A stretch of 34,692 nucleotides of DNA from an uncultured Demequina sp. (GTDB lineage: Bacteria > Actinomycetota > Actinomycetes > Actinomycetales > Demequinaceae), in assembly GCA_937925595.1 (NCBI GenBank), contig CALALQ010000224.1, positions 1 through 34,692 on the forward strand. Direction: 5' to 3'. The notes below the pieces were generated by a model. The model saw only the letters and a program-made list of their open reading frames with translations. It made no database searches and had not been told where the DNA came from. Position numbers and translations under genes: made by a program. Numbering within the stretch: the stretch's first letter is position 1; the number at the start of each line of letters is the position of its first letter. Below are positions 21,195 through 31,073 of this stretch, piece after piece.

Positions 21195-23717
21195 TCAGCC
21201 GTCTGCCGCGATCGCCTGCAGGATGTCGAGGCGAGAGGCGCGCCAGGCGGGCCAGATCGCCGCGAGCACGCCCGCGATCGCTGCCAGCACGGTGTAGACC
21301 GCGAGCCACACCCACGGAATCGCCACCGTGCCGAAGCCCTGCTCCTCAAGCGAGATGACCAGGGCGGAACCCAGGCCAACGCCAAGGAACATGCCCAGGA
21401 TCGTGCCGAAGATCGCCATGACCATCGACTCGATGGTGATCATCTTCCAGATCGAGGACTTGCGCAGACCAACGGCCCTGAGCAGTCCCACCTCGCGGGT
21501 GCGCTCGGTGACGGACAGCAGGAGCGTGTTGGCCACACCCAGCAGGGCGATGAGCAGAGCCGTCAGCAGCAGCGCCGAGATGACGCCGAGGATGAAGTCG
21601 ATCGCCTGGGTCACGATCTGCTGCAGCTGGCTGGGCTGCTGCAGCAGCACCATGGGGTAGGAGTCTGCGAGCTCTTCCTCGATGGCGGACTGCACCTCGT
21701 CGACGTCAGCGCCGTCGTTGAGGAGCACGAGTGCCTGGATGACGTCGAGGTCGCCAAAGAGCTGCTCGCTGGTCTCCCAGTCCACCCACAGGTGAGAGCC
21801 GTCATCGTTGGCATAAGTGCCCGTGACGGTGAGCGTCGCAGTGCCTTCGTTGCCCTCGAGGGTGATCTGGTCGCCCACGTCGTAGCCGAGAGCCTTGACC
21901 GTGGGGTCGATGAAGACGCCGCCGTCAAGCTCAGACAGCTCGGGATCCGTCGCCACTTCCATGGTGGCGTTGACCGTGGCGGGATCGACGACGTTGACGA
22001 AGTACTCGCCGCCGTCGAGCTCCACTTGCGAGAAGCCGAACGTCGACAGGATGTCCACGTCGTCATTGCTCGTGATGATGTCCTGAGCGCCCTGCGGAAT
22101 CCTGCCCTCGCCACCGATCACGACGAACTCAGCGTGAATCTGCTCGAAGCCGCTTGTGAGGCTGGACTTGAGCGACTCCGTGAACGTCGAAGTCAGGGCG
22201 AGCAGCATGACGCCGATCATGATCGCCGCGGCCGTGTTGGACGAGCGGCGGGGCTCTCGCTTGATGTTGTTCGCGGCGAGCTTGCCGTCAATGCCCATCA
22301 TCCTGGTCAGCGCGCCGCGCAGACCATAGGCGAGGGGAACGAGCACCTGGGCCGCAAGGAGCGTTGCTCCAAGGACCAGCAAGAGCGCGCCGGCACCCAC
22401 ATAGATGAACGGCTTCTCGACGGACGTGTACAGGCCGATGAACACCGCCACGAGACCCAGCAGAGCCATCGCGCCACCCACGATGTTGCGGCGCGCGAGC
22501 GGCTTGCGAGAGTCCGTCGCCGCCTCGCGCAGCGCCTCCATGGGGGAGATGCCCGATGCGTGGATCGCCGGCGCGAGAGCCGCACCGATCGTGACGATCA
22601 GACCCAGGATGTAGCTCCACGCGATCGCCGCAATCGGCAGGCTTACGGTGCCCAGGATGCTCGCGCCGAAGGTGCTCACGAGGGCCGCTGCACCCAGCGC
22701 AAGCAGGTAGCCGATCAGCAGACCGATGCTCGATCCGACGATCGCGACGATGCCCGCCTCAAGCAGGACGGTGGTGCGCACCTGGTGGCCCGTCGCGCCG
22801 ATCGCGCGCAGCAGACCGAACTCCCTGGTGCGCTGCGTGACGATGATGCGGAACGTGTTGACGATGATGTACGAGCCGACGAACAGCGCGATGAGGCCGA
22901 ACGCGATGGCGAAGATGTTGATGTAGTTGAGGAATGTGCCGAGTTCTTCGATCTGCTCCTCTGCCTTGTCTTCACCGGTGATCGCACGGGTTCCCTCGGG
23001 GAGCACCTCATTGATCGCCTTAACGAGGTCGTCGTTGTTCGCGCCCTCCTCCGTCACCACCCCGATCGAGGCGTAGCCCGGCTCCCCCTGGATCTCCAGC
23101 GCGGCCTCGGTGGTGATGAAAGCCAGGGCTGCTCCCTGGAGGCTGTTGTCTTCGCCAAAGCGGATGGTGCCAACGAGAGTGAACTCCTTGACGCCCTCGT
23201 CGGTCGTCACGCGAACGACGTCGCCGATCTCGTAGCCGAGCGTCGCCGCCCCGTCGAAGTCGATGACGATCTCATCGTCTGCCTGCGGACCACGGCCGTC
23301 CTCGATGGTCGACAGATCCATGGCGGAATCGCCTGTCCAGTTGAACATCTGCGTGCCGCTGAAGACGGGCGCGCCGCCGGCCTCCTCATTGGGAAGGAGA
23401 GAGCCCCTGACCTGGATGCCGCCGCTGGCCGCTGCCACGCCATCGATGGCCTGGACGGCCGAAACGTCGGCATCGCTGAACACAGGGTCACCTGCCACGA
23501 ACGGGTCGCCGCCGCCAACCTGGCTGTCGGGGTCGATCTCAACGACTACGTCCTGCGAACCGTAGATGTCGCTGAACAGGTCGTTGAACCCACTGCGCAG
23601 GGCAGACGTGAAGGTGAAAGTCGCGGCCACGAGCGAGACGCCGAGCGCCACCGCGATAGCCGTGAGGATAAGTCGACCCGGCTTCTGCCGGACCGATCGA
23701 ACTGCAAGTCTGAACAT
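21195..23717 (-). CDS. ABC transporter permease with two FtsX domains (MacB/LolC type)
   Basis: An 840-residue membrane protein that begins MFRLAVRSVRQKPGRLILTA and has one membrane segment near the N-terminus (about 16-38). A large extracellular domain and an FtsX domain follow with three segments (about 260-400), then a second inner anchor and extracellular domain, and a C-terminal FtsX domain with three segments (about 730-835). This doubled layout is typical of actinobacterial permeases that pair with a LolD/MacB-type ATPase. Such systems work by mechanotransmission rather than classical transport, often in envelope lipoprotein or antimicrobial peptide defence. The ATG at 23717 is three bases after the ATPase stop, so the two are co-translated. 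Confidence 0.9.
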   Translation of the reverse strand: MFRLAVRSVRQKPGRLILTAIAVALGVSLVAATFTFTSALRSGFNDLFSDIYGSQDVVVEIDPDSQVGGGDPFVAGDPVFSDADVSAVQAIDGVAAASGGIQVRGSLLPNEEAGGAPVFSGTQMFNWTGDSAMDLSTIEDGRGPQADDEIVIDFDGAATLGYEIGDVVRVTTDEGVKEFTLVGTIRFGEDNSLQGAALAFITTEAALEIQGEPGYASIGVVTEEGANNDDLVKAINEVLPEGTRAITGEDKAEEQIEELGTFLNYINIFAIAFGLIALFVGSYIIVNTFRIIVTQRTREFGLLRAIGATGHQVRTTVLLEAGIVAIVGSSIGLLIGYLLALGAAALVSTFGASILGTVSLPIAAIAWSYILGLIVTIGAALAPAIHASGISPMEALREAATDSRKPLARRNIVGGAMALLGLVAVFIGLYTSVEKPFIYVGAGALLLVLGATLLAAQVLVPLAYGLRGALTRMMGIDGKLAANNIKREPRRSSNTAAAIMIGVMLLALTSTFTESLKSSLTSGFEQIHAEFVVIGGEGRIPQGAQDIITSNDDVDILSTFGFSQVELDGGEYFVNVVDPATVNATMEVATDPELSELDGGVFIDPTVKALGYDVGDQITLEGNEGTATLTVTGTYANDDGSHLWVDWETSEQLFGDLDVIQALVLLNDGADVDEVQSAIEEELADSYPMVLLQQPSQLQQIVTQAIDFILGVISALLLTALLIALLGVANTLLLSVTERTREVGLLRAVGLRKSSIWKMITIESMVMAIFGTILGMFLGVGLGSALVISLEEQGFGTVAIPWVWLAVYTVLAAIAGVLAAIWPAWRASRLDILQAIAADG

Positions 23718-23720
23718 CGA

Positions 23721-24476
23721 TCAGCGACCCATCTGCTTCATGCGGTCAAGCACCTTCTCCGCGGTGGGCTCCCGCATCTCGTCGACGATCACGCCGTCGG
23801 CGAGGAACAGGATGCGGTCCGCGTAGGACGCGGCCGTGGGGTCGTGCGTGACCATGACGATCGTCTGGCCGAACTCCTTGACGGCGCGACGCATGAACGC
23901 GAGCAGCTCGGCGCCGGACTTGGCGTCGAGGTTTCCTGAGGGCTCGTCCGCGAAGATGATCTCGGGACGCGACACGAGAGCGCGCGCAACCGCGACGCGC
24001 TGCTGCTGACCGCCCGAGAGCTCGGCGGGCAGGTGCGTGAGGCGGTCGCCGAGGCCGAGGATCCCGATGATCTCGTCGAACCATGCGGGATCGACCTTCG
24101 CTCCGGCGATGTCGAGCGGGAGGGTGATGTTCTCCTTCGCGGTGAGCGAGGGGATGAGGTTGAAGGACTGGAACACGAAGCCGATGCGCTCGCGGCGCAC
24201 CTGAGTCACCTGCGCCTCGGTGAGGGAGGTGATCACCGTGCCAGCGATGCTCGACTGGCCGGCCGTGAGGCGGTCCAGGCCCGCGAGCGTGTGCAGCAGC
24301 GTCGACTTGCCAGAGCCGGAGGGACCCATGATGGCCGTGAACTCGCTGCGCGCGATGTCGACGTTGATGCCATTGAGGGCGCGCACCGCGGCCTCGCCGT
24401 GTCCGTAGTCCTTGAACCCGCCGCGCATGCTCGCGGCGATCTGCACCTGTGCGGTGTCAGGGGCGACAGTTGTCAT
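23721..24476 (-). CDS. ABC transporter ATP-binding protein (MacB/LolD type)
   Basis: A 251-residue ATPase that powers the FtsX-type permease encoded next to it. It has Walker A GPSGSGKST (51-59), Q-loop VFQSFNLIPSLTAKENI, signature LSGGQQQR (153-160) and Walker B IIFADEPSGNLD (173-184), the last a hallmark of the MacB/LolD family. The ATG at 24476 follows a good AGGAGAA ribosome binding site. A 117-base spacer with an operator-like palindrome separates it from the response regulator gene upstream on the same strand. It may therefore be controlled by that two-component system. Confidence 0.92.
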   Translation of the reverse strand: MTTVAPDTAQVQIAASMRGGFKDYGHGEAAVRALNGINVDIARSEFTAIMGPSGSGKSTLLHTLAGLDRLTAGQSSIAGTVITSLTEAQVTQVRRERIGFVFQSFNLIPSLTAKENITLPLDIAGAKVDPAWFDEIIGILGLGDRLTHLPAELSGGQQQRVAVARALVSRPEIIFADEPSGNLDAKSGAELLAFMRRAVKEFGQTIVMVTHDPTAASYADRILFLADGVIVDEMREPTAEKVLDRMKQMGR

Positions 24477-24571
24477 TGTGTTCTCCTGGATGCTTTCTTG
24501 AGGAATGCACTCAGTCTTGTGGAACGCGGCCCCGAGCGGTATCCGCCGAGAGGATGGTTCTCACTAGTCCT

Positions 24572-24591
24572 CTAGGGGGATGGTCCCCTAG
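24572..24591. promoter_or_regulatory. Palindrome between the response regulator gene and the ABC pair
   Basis: CTAGGGG (24572-24578) and CCCCTAG (24585-24591) are perfect inverted repeats around six bases, three bases after the response regulator stop and upstream of the MacB-type ABC pair. It could be a binding site for the NarL-type regulator or a short terminator. A related ACCATCC segment recurs on the minus strand within 30 bases. Confidence 0.5.
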
Positions 24592-24593
24592 GG

Positions 24594-25249
<656 letters not shown>

Positions 25250-25253
<4 letters not shown>

Positions 25254-26470
25254 CCATTGCCTCCCGTGAGAATGCCGATGGTGCGCTTGGGCTTGGACTC
25301 GCCCGAGCGTCGGGCCGTTGGCAGGACGGCTTTCACGACGTAGCCGCCGCCCTTCGCCGGGCCCGCGTCCAAGGTGCCGCCGAGCGCCTCGACGCGCTCG
25401 CGCATGCCTACGACCCCGTGACCGCCCGTCGAGCCGGACTCAGCCGCCGCGCCCCTGCCGTCATCGCGCACGGTGATGCGCACCTCATCGGGCAGGCGCT
25501 GCACCTCGACGGTCGCGGACGCCCCGGGGCCGGCGTACTTGAGGGCGTTGGTGAGTCCCTCTTGAACGATGCGGAAGGCGTTGAGCTCCACGCCCGCGGG
25601 CATGGGCGCGTCGCCGGTCATGGACAGGCGCACGGGCATGCCGGCCTCGCGCACCTGGCGCACCAGACTGGGGATGTCGCGGATCGACGGCGCGGGGGTG
25701 AGGCCCTGGCTGTCGGCCTCGTCCGTCTCGCGCAGCACGGCGATCATGCGCTGCATCTCGGCGAGGCCGCTGCGGCCGGATGCCGCAATAGTGGAAAGTG
25801 CCTCGGTCAGTCGCGGGTCGGTGTTGGCCGCGAGGCGACGAGCGCCCTCCGCCTGCAGGGTCATGACGGTCATCTCGTGGGCCACGACGTCGTGAAGCTC
25901 TCGAGCGATGCGGGCGCGCTCGCTGTTGACGGCCTCTCGCGCTGCGCCTGCTTTGGCCTCCTCTTGGCGAGCGTGCGTGCGCTCGAGTTCGGCGAGGTTC
26001 TCGGCACGCGCGTGCTCGATGAATCCGAGGGCGAAGGGGAGGATCACTCCAAACGCCACCGTCACGAGGGCGGTGATGTCCGCGAGGTCTGCCGCGAACA
26101 CGCCAACCGCCGTCCATGCCAGCAGGATTCCGCCCATGACTGCCGCGTGCTTGTAGGCGGTGCGGCGAGGCGTGTATGCGGCGAGTCCGTAGATTGCGAT
26201 GAACGGCGCAATCACCGCGAGGGAGTCCGGATAGCCCAAACCCTGGATGACGATCCACACACCACTTGTAGTCCACGCGACACCGCGCGGCGCCTGTTGC
26301 CGCCACAGCAGTGGCAGCACCTGGGCGACCATGAGCGTGTACCCCAGCGCGTCCCAGCCGCGCTGGACGCCCTCGGGGGAACTCGCCCCTGATATCGCGC
26401 TCAGCGCGGCAATGAGCAGCACGCTGCCGGCAATGAGAACATCGCCGAGCCGCGGCCACTTGATGCGCAT
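25250..26470 (-). CDS. Sensor histidine kinase, NarL-partner type (HisKA_3)
   Basis: A membrane sensor kinase of 406 residues from the ATG at 26470. A TTG six bases further upstream is the alternative. The N-terminal half holds about five or six membrane segments without a large extracellular loop, suggesting sensing within the membrane. The HisKA_3 dimerisation domain contains the phospho-acceptor His in ARIARELHDVVAH (about residue 193). The ATPase domain ends with DDGRGAA and the G-rich GGHGVVGMRERV. It starts 22 bases after the ABC-2 permease gene ends and overlaps the response regulator gene, so all four are probably one operon. Confidence 0.92.
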
Positions 26471-26491
26471 CGTCAAAGCCTATTCGAGGGC

Positions 26492-27295
26492 TTACTTGTC
26501 TTCAGGGCGCTGCCAGCGGAAGCTGCGCACGGCCCAGATCGTGCCGACCACGAACCACACACCCATGATGATCGCGGTGGGCCCGTGCTGCCACGACCCG
26601 CTCACCTCGGCCACCTCGAACTCAGGCGGCAGGAACACCGAGCGCATGCCCTGTGCCAGCCACTTGAGCGGGAAGACCGCAGCGACGTTCTGCAGGAACG
26701 ACGGCACTTGCGAGTACACGATGAACACGCCGGAGATGAACTGCAGGAACAGCGTCACTGGCGTGAGAATCGCCGAGCCAGCGCGAGCATTGCGCAGCAG
26801 CGAGCTCACCGCGATGCCAAGCACCACAGACGCGCCCGTGCCCAACAGGAACACCCAGGTGAAGGTGAGCCAAGCGTCGGCCGTTGTGGGGATGGTGATG
26901 TCATAGGCGACCACGCCAAGCACTATGAGCGCGGCGAGCTGAACGATCGACACGAGCAGTGCCGTGGCGAGGCGCCCTGCGAAGAACGCGGTCGTTGGCA
27001 GGGGAGTGCCGTGGAGGCGCTTGAGGATGTCCTGGTCTCGGTCTGTAGCGAGGCCAAGGGCAAGCGACTGAAAGCCCGTGTTCATGATGCCGGTGGCGAT
27101 CATGCCCGCGAGGAAGTACTGCGCAAAGCTCACGCCCTGCGCCACCTCTTCGCCGCCGAAGATCGCGCCGAACAGCGCCATGAAGATCAGCGGGAACGCG
27201 AAGATGAAGATCATCTGCTCCTTGGAGCGGAAGAACTCCTTGAGCTCTACGCGCGTGCGGTCCACCGCGATCGCGGTCCATGAGGGGCGATTCAC
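26492..27295 (-). CDS. ABC-2 type transporter permease
   Basis: A 267-residue permease with six predicted membrane segments, matching the ABC-2 family of drug, antibiotic or polysaccharide exporters. The N-terminal phrase ELKEFFRSKEQMIFIFAFPLIFMALFGAIFG and the central FLQFISGVFIVYSQVP fit the family. The ATG start overlaps the stop of the ATPase gene by four bases. It forms an exporter with that ATPase; the operon continues with the histidine kinase and response regulator. The transported compound is unknown; self-protection against a membrane-active drug is the usual inference for this gene set. Confidence 0.9.
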   Translation of the reverse strand: MNRPSWTAIAVDRTRVELKEFFRSKEQMIFIFAFPLIFMALFGAIFGGEEVAQGVSFAQYFLAGMIATGIMNTGFQSLALGLATDRDQDILKRLHGTPLPTTAFFAGRLATALLVSIVQLAALIVLGVVAYDITIPTTADAWLTFTWVFLLGTGASVVLGIAVSSLLRNARAGSAILTPVTLFLQFISGVFIVYSQVPSFLQNVAAVFPLKWLAQGMRSVFLPPEFEVAEVSGSWQHGPTAIIMGVWFVVGTIWAVRSFRWQRPEDK

Positions 27296-28131
27296 TGCGC
27301 ACCTCCGATGATCTGGAAGTACACGTCTTCAAGCGACGGCTTCACCACGCTCAGGTCTTCGATCTCTCCTTCTGTGGTGGCGAGCAGTTCGCGCAGGGTT
27401 GCGGTGGGCGTCGCCGTGACTTCCCGACGCTCCTCGCCGTTCTCGCGCCAGGTCACCACAGCGTCGGTCGCGCGAGCGCGCAGTCCGCCCGGGGTGTCGA
27501 GCGCCGCGACCTGGCCGGCATTGATGATGGCGATGCGGTCCGCGAGGTATTCGGCCTCATCGAGGTAGTGGGTGGTGAGGACCACCGTGATGTTGTCATC
27601 GCGCAGCGACTCGATGAGGGACCAGAACTGACGGCGCGCCTCGGGGTCAAAGCCCGTGGTGGGCTCGTCGAGGAAGACGAGTTCTGGGCGGCCCACGAGG
27701 GCGAGCGCCACGTCGAGACGGCGGCGCATGCCGCCCGAGAGGGTGCGGGGTTTGGCGTCGGCCTTGTCGTCGAGGCCCACTGCGTGGAGCAGCTCATCTG
27801 CGCTGCGGGGGTTGGGGTAGAGGCGGCCCATGTGGGTGATGGCCTCGCGAGGGGTGAGCAGGAACTGGTCAGACGTGCTCTGGAGCATGATGCCCAGTCG
27901 CTCTCGCCACTCGCGAGTGGGATGCGCAGGGTCATGGCCCAGGACGCTGACCTCGCCGCCATTGCGCTGGCGGAAGCCTTCAAGGATCTCAACTGTCGTC
28001 GACTTGCCGGCACCGTTGGGACCCAGCAGGGCGAACACCTCGCCCGTGCGGATCTCGAGGTCCAGACCGTCGACCGCTGGCTTGTCGCCGTAGACCTTGC
28101 GCAGGCCGGCGACTTCGATAGCTGTTGACAT
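27292..28131 (-). CDS. ABC-2 exporter ATP-binding protein
   Basis: A 279-residue ATPase of the drug-exporter (DrrA/CcmA-like) type. It has Walker A GPNGAGKST (37-45), signature LSGGMRRR (131-138) and Walker B LVFLDEP (151-157) followed by TTGFDPEARR. The C-terminal tail (EEIEDLSVVKPSLEDVYFQIIG-like) is also typical of this group. The ATG at 28131 is the first gene of the operon ATPase-permease-kinase-regulator. A 52-base spacer separates it from the TetR gene upstream on the same strand, so read-through from that gene is possible. Confidence 0.93.
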   Translation of the reverse strand: MSTAIEVAGLRKVYGDKPAVDGLDLEIRTGEVFALLGPNGAGKSTTVEILEGFRQRNGGEVSVLGHDPAHPTREWRERLGIMLQSTSDQFLLTPREAITHMGRLYPNPRSADELLHAVGLDDKADAKPRTLSGGMRRRLDVALALVGRPELVFLDEPTTGFDPEARRQFWSLIESLRDDNITVVLTTHYLDEAEYLADRIAIINAGQVAALDTPGGLRARATDAVVTWRENGEERREVTATPTATLRELLATTEGEIEDLSVVKPSLEDVYFQIIGGAQ

Positions 28132-28183
28132 GCCACTGACGGTAGTCGTTCCCGCGTCGCGAGAACGTCCGCCGCCGGGATGA

Positions 28184-28747
28184 TTACGCGCTCGTCGCTG
28201 AGGATGACTCGAGAGCGTTGGCGACTACCGCGTCGATGCCCTCCTTACTGAGCGCTTCGCCGCCTGAGCGGCGCAGCAGGAACTCGCCAAGGAGCGTGCG
28301 GTAGACGATCGCGGTGCGGGTGGTCGCGGCCTCCTTGGGGACGCCTGCGGCGATGAGCAGGCTCGTGACGTAGGAGGTGCGCGCCTCGTCGACGGCGCGG
28401 ACCGCCTGTCTCGCCTGCTCGTCACGGGCCGCCCAGGCGCGCAGGGCAACCTCTGCTCGGTCCCCCTGCTGCTGGCCGAACACCAAGTGGGTGAGCGCGT
28501 AGATGCGCTCGCGAGGGTCGGTGGTCTCCGACTCGATCTGCTCGATGATCGCCTGGGTGCCCTGCTCTCGCCAGAACGTGAGCATCTCAGTGAGCAGCGC
28601 CTGGCGGTCCTCGAAGTGCCAATAGAAGGAGCCCTTGGAGACTCCCAGGTCCTTCGCGAGCGGCTCGATGCGGACGGCGTCCACGCCCCCTTCGGACAAG
28701 CGGTGGAAGGCCGCGAGGGTCCAGTCCACTCGCGTCAGGGTTGCCAT
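28184..28747 (-). CDS. TetR-family transcriptional regulator
   Basis: A 187-residue TetR repressor. The N-terminal HTH (about residues 10-50) reads GGVDAVRIEPLAKDLGVSKGSFYWHF, the family hallmark. The C-terminal domain is a helical ligand-binding domain of unknown specificity. The ATG at 28747 is used: the frame is open further upstream, but that region runs into the divergent gene. The 64-base spacer to that gene contains two matching 16-bp palindromes, so this protein very likely represses itself and the membrane protein gene opposite. Confidence 0.92.
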   Translation of the reverse strand: MATLTRVDWTLAAFHRLSEGGVDAVRIEPLAKDLGVSKGSFYWHFEDRQALLTEMLTFWREQGTQAIIEQIESETTDPRERIYALTHLVFGQQQGDRAEVALRAWAARDEQARQAVRAVDEARTSYVTSLLIAAGVPKEAATTRTAIVYRTLLGEFLLRRSGGEALSKEGIDAVVANALESSSATSA

Positions 28748-28750
28748 GCG

Positions 28751-28799
28751 TTGACAATACGCCACCGTATGTTCTAGCGTCACCGTACGGAAGCGTATG
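28751..28799. promoter_or_regulatory. Divergent promoter region with two TetR operators
   Basis: Two 16-bp palindromes share a pattern: AATACG-CCAC-CGTATG (28756-28771) and CGTACG-GAAG-CGTATG (28784-28799). Their centres are 28 bp apart. On the plus strand a perfect -35 TTGACA (28751-28756) and a -10-like TAGCGT (28775-28780, 18-base spacer) straddle the first site, and the second covers the expected start of transcription. Binding of the TetR protein would block the promoter. Confidence 0.75.
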
Positions 28800-28811
28800 G
28801 AGGGGAATCGG

Positions 28812-29570
28812 ATGCTTGAGTGGTTTGCGGCATGCCTGCTGGTGGTGATCGCCATCGCGCACTCAGTGCTTGGCGAACTGAAGCTGCTGGGGCCGCTGCT
28901 GCGTCTCGAGTGGTCGCTTACGGTGCCGCGCCCCGCCGCCGACCGCATCTTCCGCTTCGCGTGGCACCTCACCTCCGTGGCGTGGGTCGCGCTCGCCGCG
29001 GTGCTCGTGGGTGCGTCGGTCCCTGTCGCATGTGCCGCAGTGTGCCTCGTGAGTTTCGCGGTCATCATCGCAAGGGTCCCGGGGCATGTGGCTTGGCCAG
29101 CGTTCCTCGCAGCTGGCCTGCTCGCGCTGGGCTACGCCGGACTGCTTCCCGTGTGGCTGCTGTGGACGGGTATTGCGGCCGCGTCGGCGGTCGCGGTGAT
29201 CGCCGGGCTGTTCCACGTTGCGTGGGCGTTCGGCGTGCGGGCTGGCGCTGCCAACGTGATCCCCCAGCGACCCGACGGCGAGCGCACCTTTCGCCCCGAC
29301 GGTCCCGCAACCGCGGGTGTGGCCGCGCTGCTGTTGTTCTTCGCCGCTCTCATCTGGGCGGTGGCTGCCGGTCGCGGCGGCGTGATCGCCACGGTGCTGA
29401 CCGTGGGCGCTCTCGTCGTCCTCAGCGCTCGTGTCATGGGAGACGGCAGGTGGGTGGGCGTCACCAAGAGCGTGCGCGGAACGGGCTTCGCTGCAGCAGA
29501 CGACCGCTATTGGACCCCCGCTGCAGCCGTGCTTGCGCTAGGCGCGGCCGCCGCGCTGGCACTCGCGTAA
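28812..29570 (+). CDS. Integral membrane protein with DUF3995-like C-terminal half
   Basis: A membrane protein of 252 residues with about seven or eight hydrophobic segments. The first half (about 1-105) has four segments. The second half contains AGLFHVAWAFG, which resembles the start of DUF3995 domains, and further segments to the C-terminus. The ATG at 28812 is chosen over an ATG at 28797 because GGAGGGG (28799-28805) is correctly spaced only for the later one. It is divergent from and probably repressed by the TetR gene. Genes under such TetR control often respond to toxic compounds, but the function here is unknown. Confidence 0.8.
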   Translation: MLEWFAACLLVVIAIAHSVLGELKLLGPLLRLEWSLTVPRPAADRIFRFAWHLTSVAWVALAAVLVGASVPVACAAVCLVSFAVIIARVPGHVAWPAFLAAGLLALGYAGLLPVWLLWTGIAAASAVAVIAGLFHVAWAFGVRAGAANVIPQRPDGERTFRPDGPATAGVAALLLFFAALIWAVAAGRGGVIATVLTVGALVVLSARVMGDGRWVGVTKSVRGTGFAAADDRYWTPAAAVLALGAAAALALA

Positions 29571-29617
29571 CCCAAGCGCTCGGTGACGCGAGAGCGGAAG
29601 GTGAGTGAGCGTCGGGC
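29562..29617. repeat. Convergent junction with a 7-bp stem and an 11-mer near-copy
   Basis: CTCGCGT (29562-29568) and ACGCGAG (29586-29592) form a 7-bp inverted repeat that overlaps the membrane protein stop. GAGCGTCGGGC, one mismatch from the 11-mer, lies at 29607-29617, just beyond the aspC stop. Together they fill the junction. Confidence 0.45.
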
Positions 29618-29619
29618 CG

Positions 29620-30822
29620 TCAGCCCAGCAGGCGTTGAATGCGCGAGACGCCCTCGACAAGGTCGTCATCGCCAAGCGCGTAGCTGAGGCGCACAAAGCC
29701 GCTGGGGCCGAACGCCTCGCCCGGAACCACCGCGACCTCTGCCTCTTCAAGGATGACCGTTGCGAGGTCCGCGCTCGAGTTGATGACGCGGCCCGCGATC
29801 TCGCGACCGATGAGGCCCTCGACCGAGGGGTACGCGTAGAACGCACCCTTGGGCGTGGGCACCACGACGCCGTCGATCTCGCGAAGCATCTCGACCATGG
29901 TGGTGCGGCGACGGTCGAACGCCTTGCGCATGAGATAGACGTCCTCGAGGCCGCCGTCGAGCGCCGCGATGGCCGCGCGCTGCGACACGTTCGCGACGTT
30001 GCTCGTGAGGTGGCTCTGGAAGTTCGCGGCCGCCTTGGTGACATCCGTGGGAGCGATCATCCATCCCACACGCCAACCGGTCATCGCGTACGTCTTGGCG
30101 ACGCCGTTGACGACGATGGTCTGGTCAGCGAGCTCAGGGACGGCCCTGACGATGGGGGAGAACACCGCGTCGTCGTAGATGAGGTGCTCGTAGATCTCGT
30201 CGGTGATGACCCAGATGCCATGCTCGAGCGCCCACTCGCCGATCGCCTTGGTCTGCTCCTCGGAGTAGACGGCGCCGGTGGGGTTCGAGGGGCTGCAGAA
30301 CAGGAGCGCCTTGGTGCGGTCCGTGCGCGCGGCCTCAAGCTGCTCGACGGTGACGAGGTAGTCCTGGTCGGCGCCCGCGAACACCTCGACCGCGCGGCCG
30401 CCCGCGAGGCTGATCGCCTCGGGGTAGGTGGTCCAGTACGGCGCCGGGAGGACGACCTCGTCGCCCTCGTCGACGATCGAGGCGAAGGCCTGGAACACGG
30501 CCTGCTTGCCGCCATTGGTGACGATGACGTTGGCGGGGTCGATCTCGTAGCCCGAGTCGCGCAGGGTCTTGCGCGCGATGGCTTCGCGCAGCTCCGGCAG
30601 ACCCGTCGCGGGCGTGTAGCGGTGGTTCTTGGGGTCGCGAGCGGCGGCGACCGCGGCCTCGACGATGAACTCCGGCGTGGGGAAGTCCGGCTCACCGGCG
30701 CCGAAGCCGATCACGGGCCGGCCGGCGGCCTTGAGGGCCTTGGCCTTCGCGTCGACGGCAAGGGTTGCGGACGGCGCAATGGCGCCAAGGCGTGCAGAGA
30801 CTCGACGAGCGGGAGCGGTCAT
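29620..30822 (-). CDS. aspC: Pyridoxal phosphate-dependent aspartate aminotransferase
   Basis: A class I aminotransferase (fold type I), 400 residues, interconverting aspartate and oxaloacetate with 2-oxoglutarate/glutamate in the cytoplasm. It has [13 protein letters not shown] near the N-terminus (38-50), SPSNPTG (177-183), [11 protein letters not shown] (204-214, PLP aspartate) and the Schiff-base Lys243 in [16 protein letters not shown]. The ATG at 30822 gives the normal length. Position next to tRNA-Trp and secE matches other actinobacteria, where this gene is annotated aspC. It lies divergent from the AbiEi/DUF559-like gene. Confidence 0.93.
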   Translation of the reverse strand: MTAPARRVSARLGAIAPSATLAVDAKAKALKAAGRPVIGFGAGEPDFPTPEFIVEAAVAAARDPKNHRYTPATGLPELREAIARKTLRDSGYEIDPANVIVTNGGKQAVFQAFASIVDEGDEVVLPAPYWTTYPEAISLAGGRAVEVFAGADQDYLVTVEQLEAARTDRTKALLFCSPSNPTGAVYSEEQTKAIGEWALEHGIWVITDEIYEHLIYDDAVFSPIVRAVPELADQTIVVNGVAKTYAMTGWRVGWMIAPTDVTKAAANFQSHLTSNVANVSQRAAIAALDGGLEDVYLMRKAFDRRRTTMVEMLREIDGVVVPTPKGAFYAYPSVEGLIGREIAGRVINSSADLATVILEEAEVAVVPGEAFGPSGFVRLSYALGDDDLVEGVSRIQRLLG

Positions 30823-31073
30823 GGACCTTATTGTTCCACGGCGCCGGTTGCGCCCCGGTCGCAGTTGGCGCCCCGGGGCTCACCTCGTGGAGGGACAGCG
30901 GCGCGCTCGATCCCTCCTGGCGACAACTACTTGCACTGGAGAGGGACGCGCTCGCCTGAAACACTCCCTTTCCCCGGGCGACGATCTTCCCCAGAAGCTC
31001 CCGGCCCCTGCCCTATCCACAGACTTCGACACCGTGGACTCCTGGAGAGGGCCACGCGGGCGAGTATCTGGGA
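30823..31073. other. Divergent spacer between aspC and the AbiEi/DUF559-like gene
   Basis: This 251-base spacer holds no gene that I can support. CTATCCACA at 31014-31022 differs by one base from a DnaA box, but it is alone. No confident promoter or terminator is seen. Confidence 0.5.

Noticed and set aside
21792..23939. A very long open frame (about 715 codons) on the plus strand, antisense to the FtsX-type permease gene
   Set aside because: The encoded sequence is low-complexity and rich in Arg, His, Asp and Glu, with no known domain. The opposite strand encodes a clear two-FtsX-domain protein. Long antisense frames are common at this G+C content.
31014..31022. CTATCCACA, near a DnaA box, as a possible origin or replication-control site
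   Set aside because: It is single, has one mismatch, and there is no dnaA, dnaN or A+T-rich region nearby.
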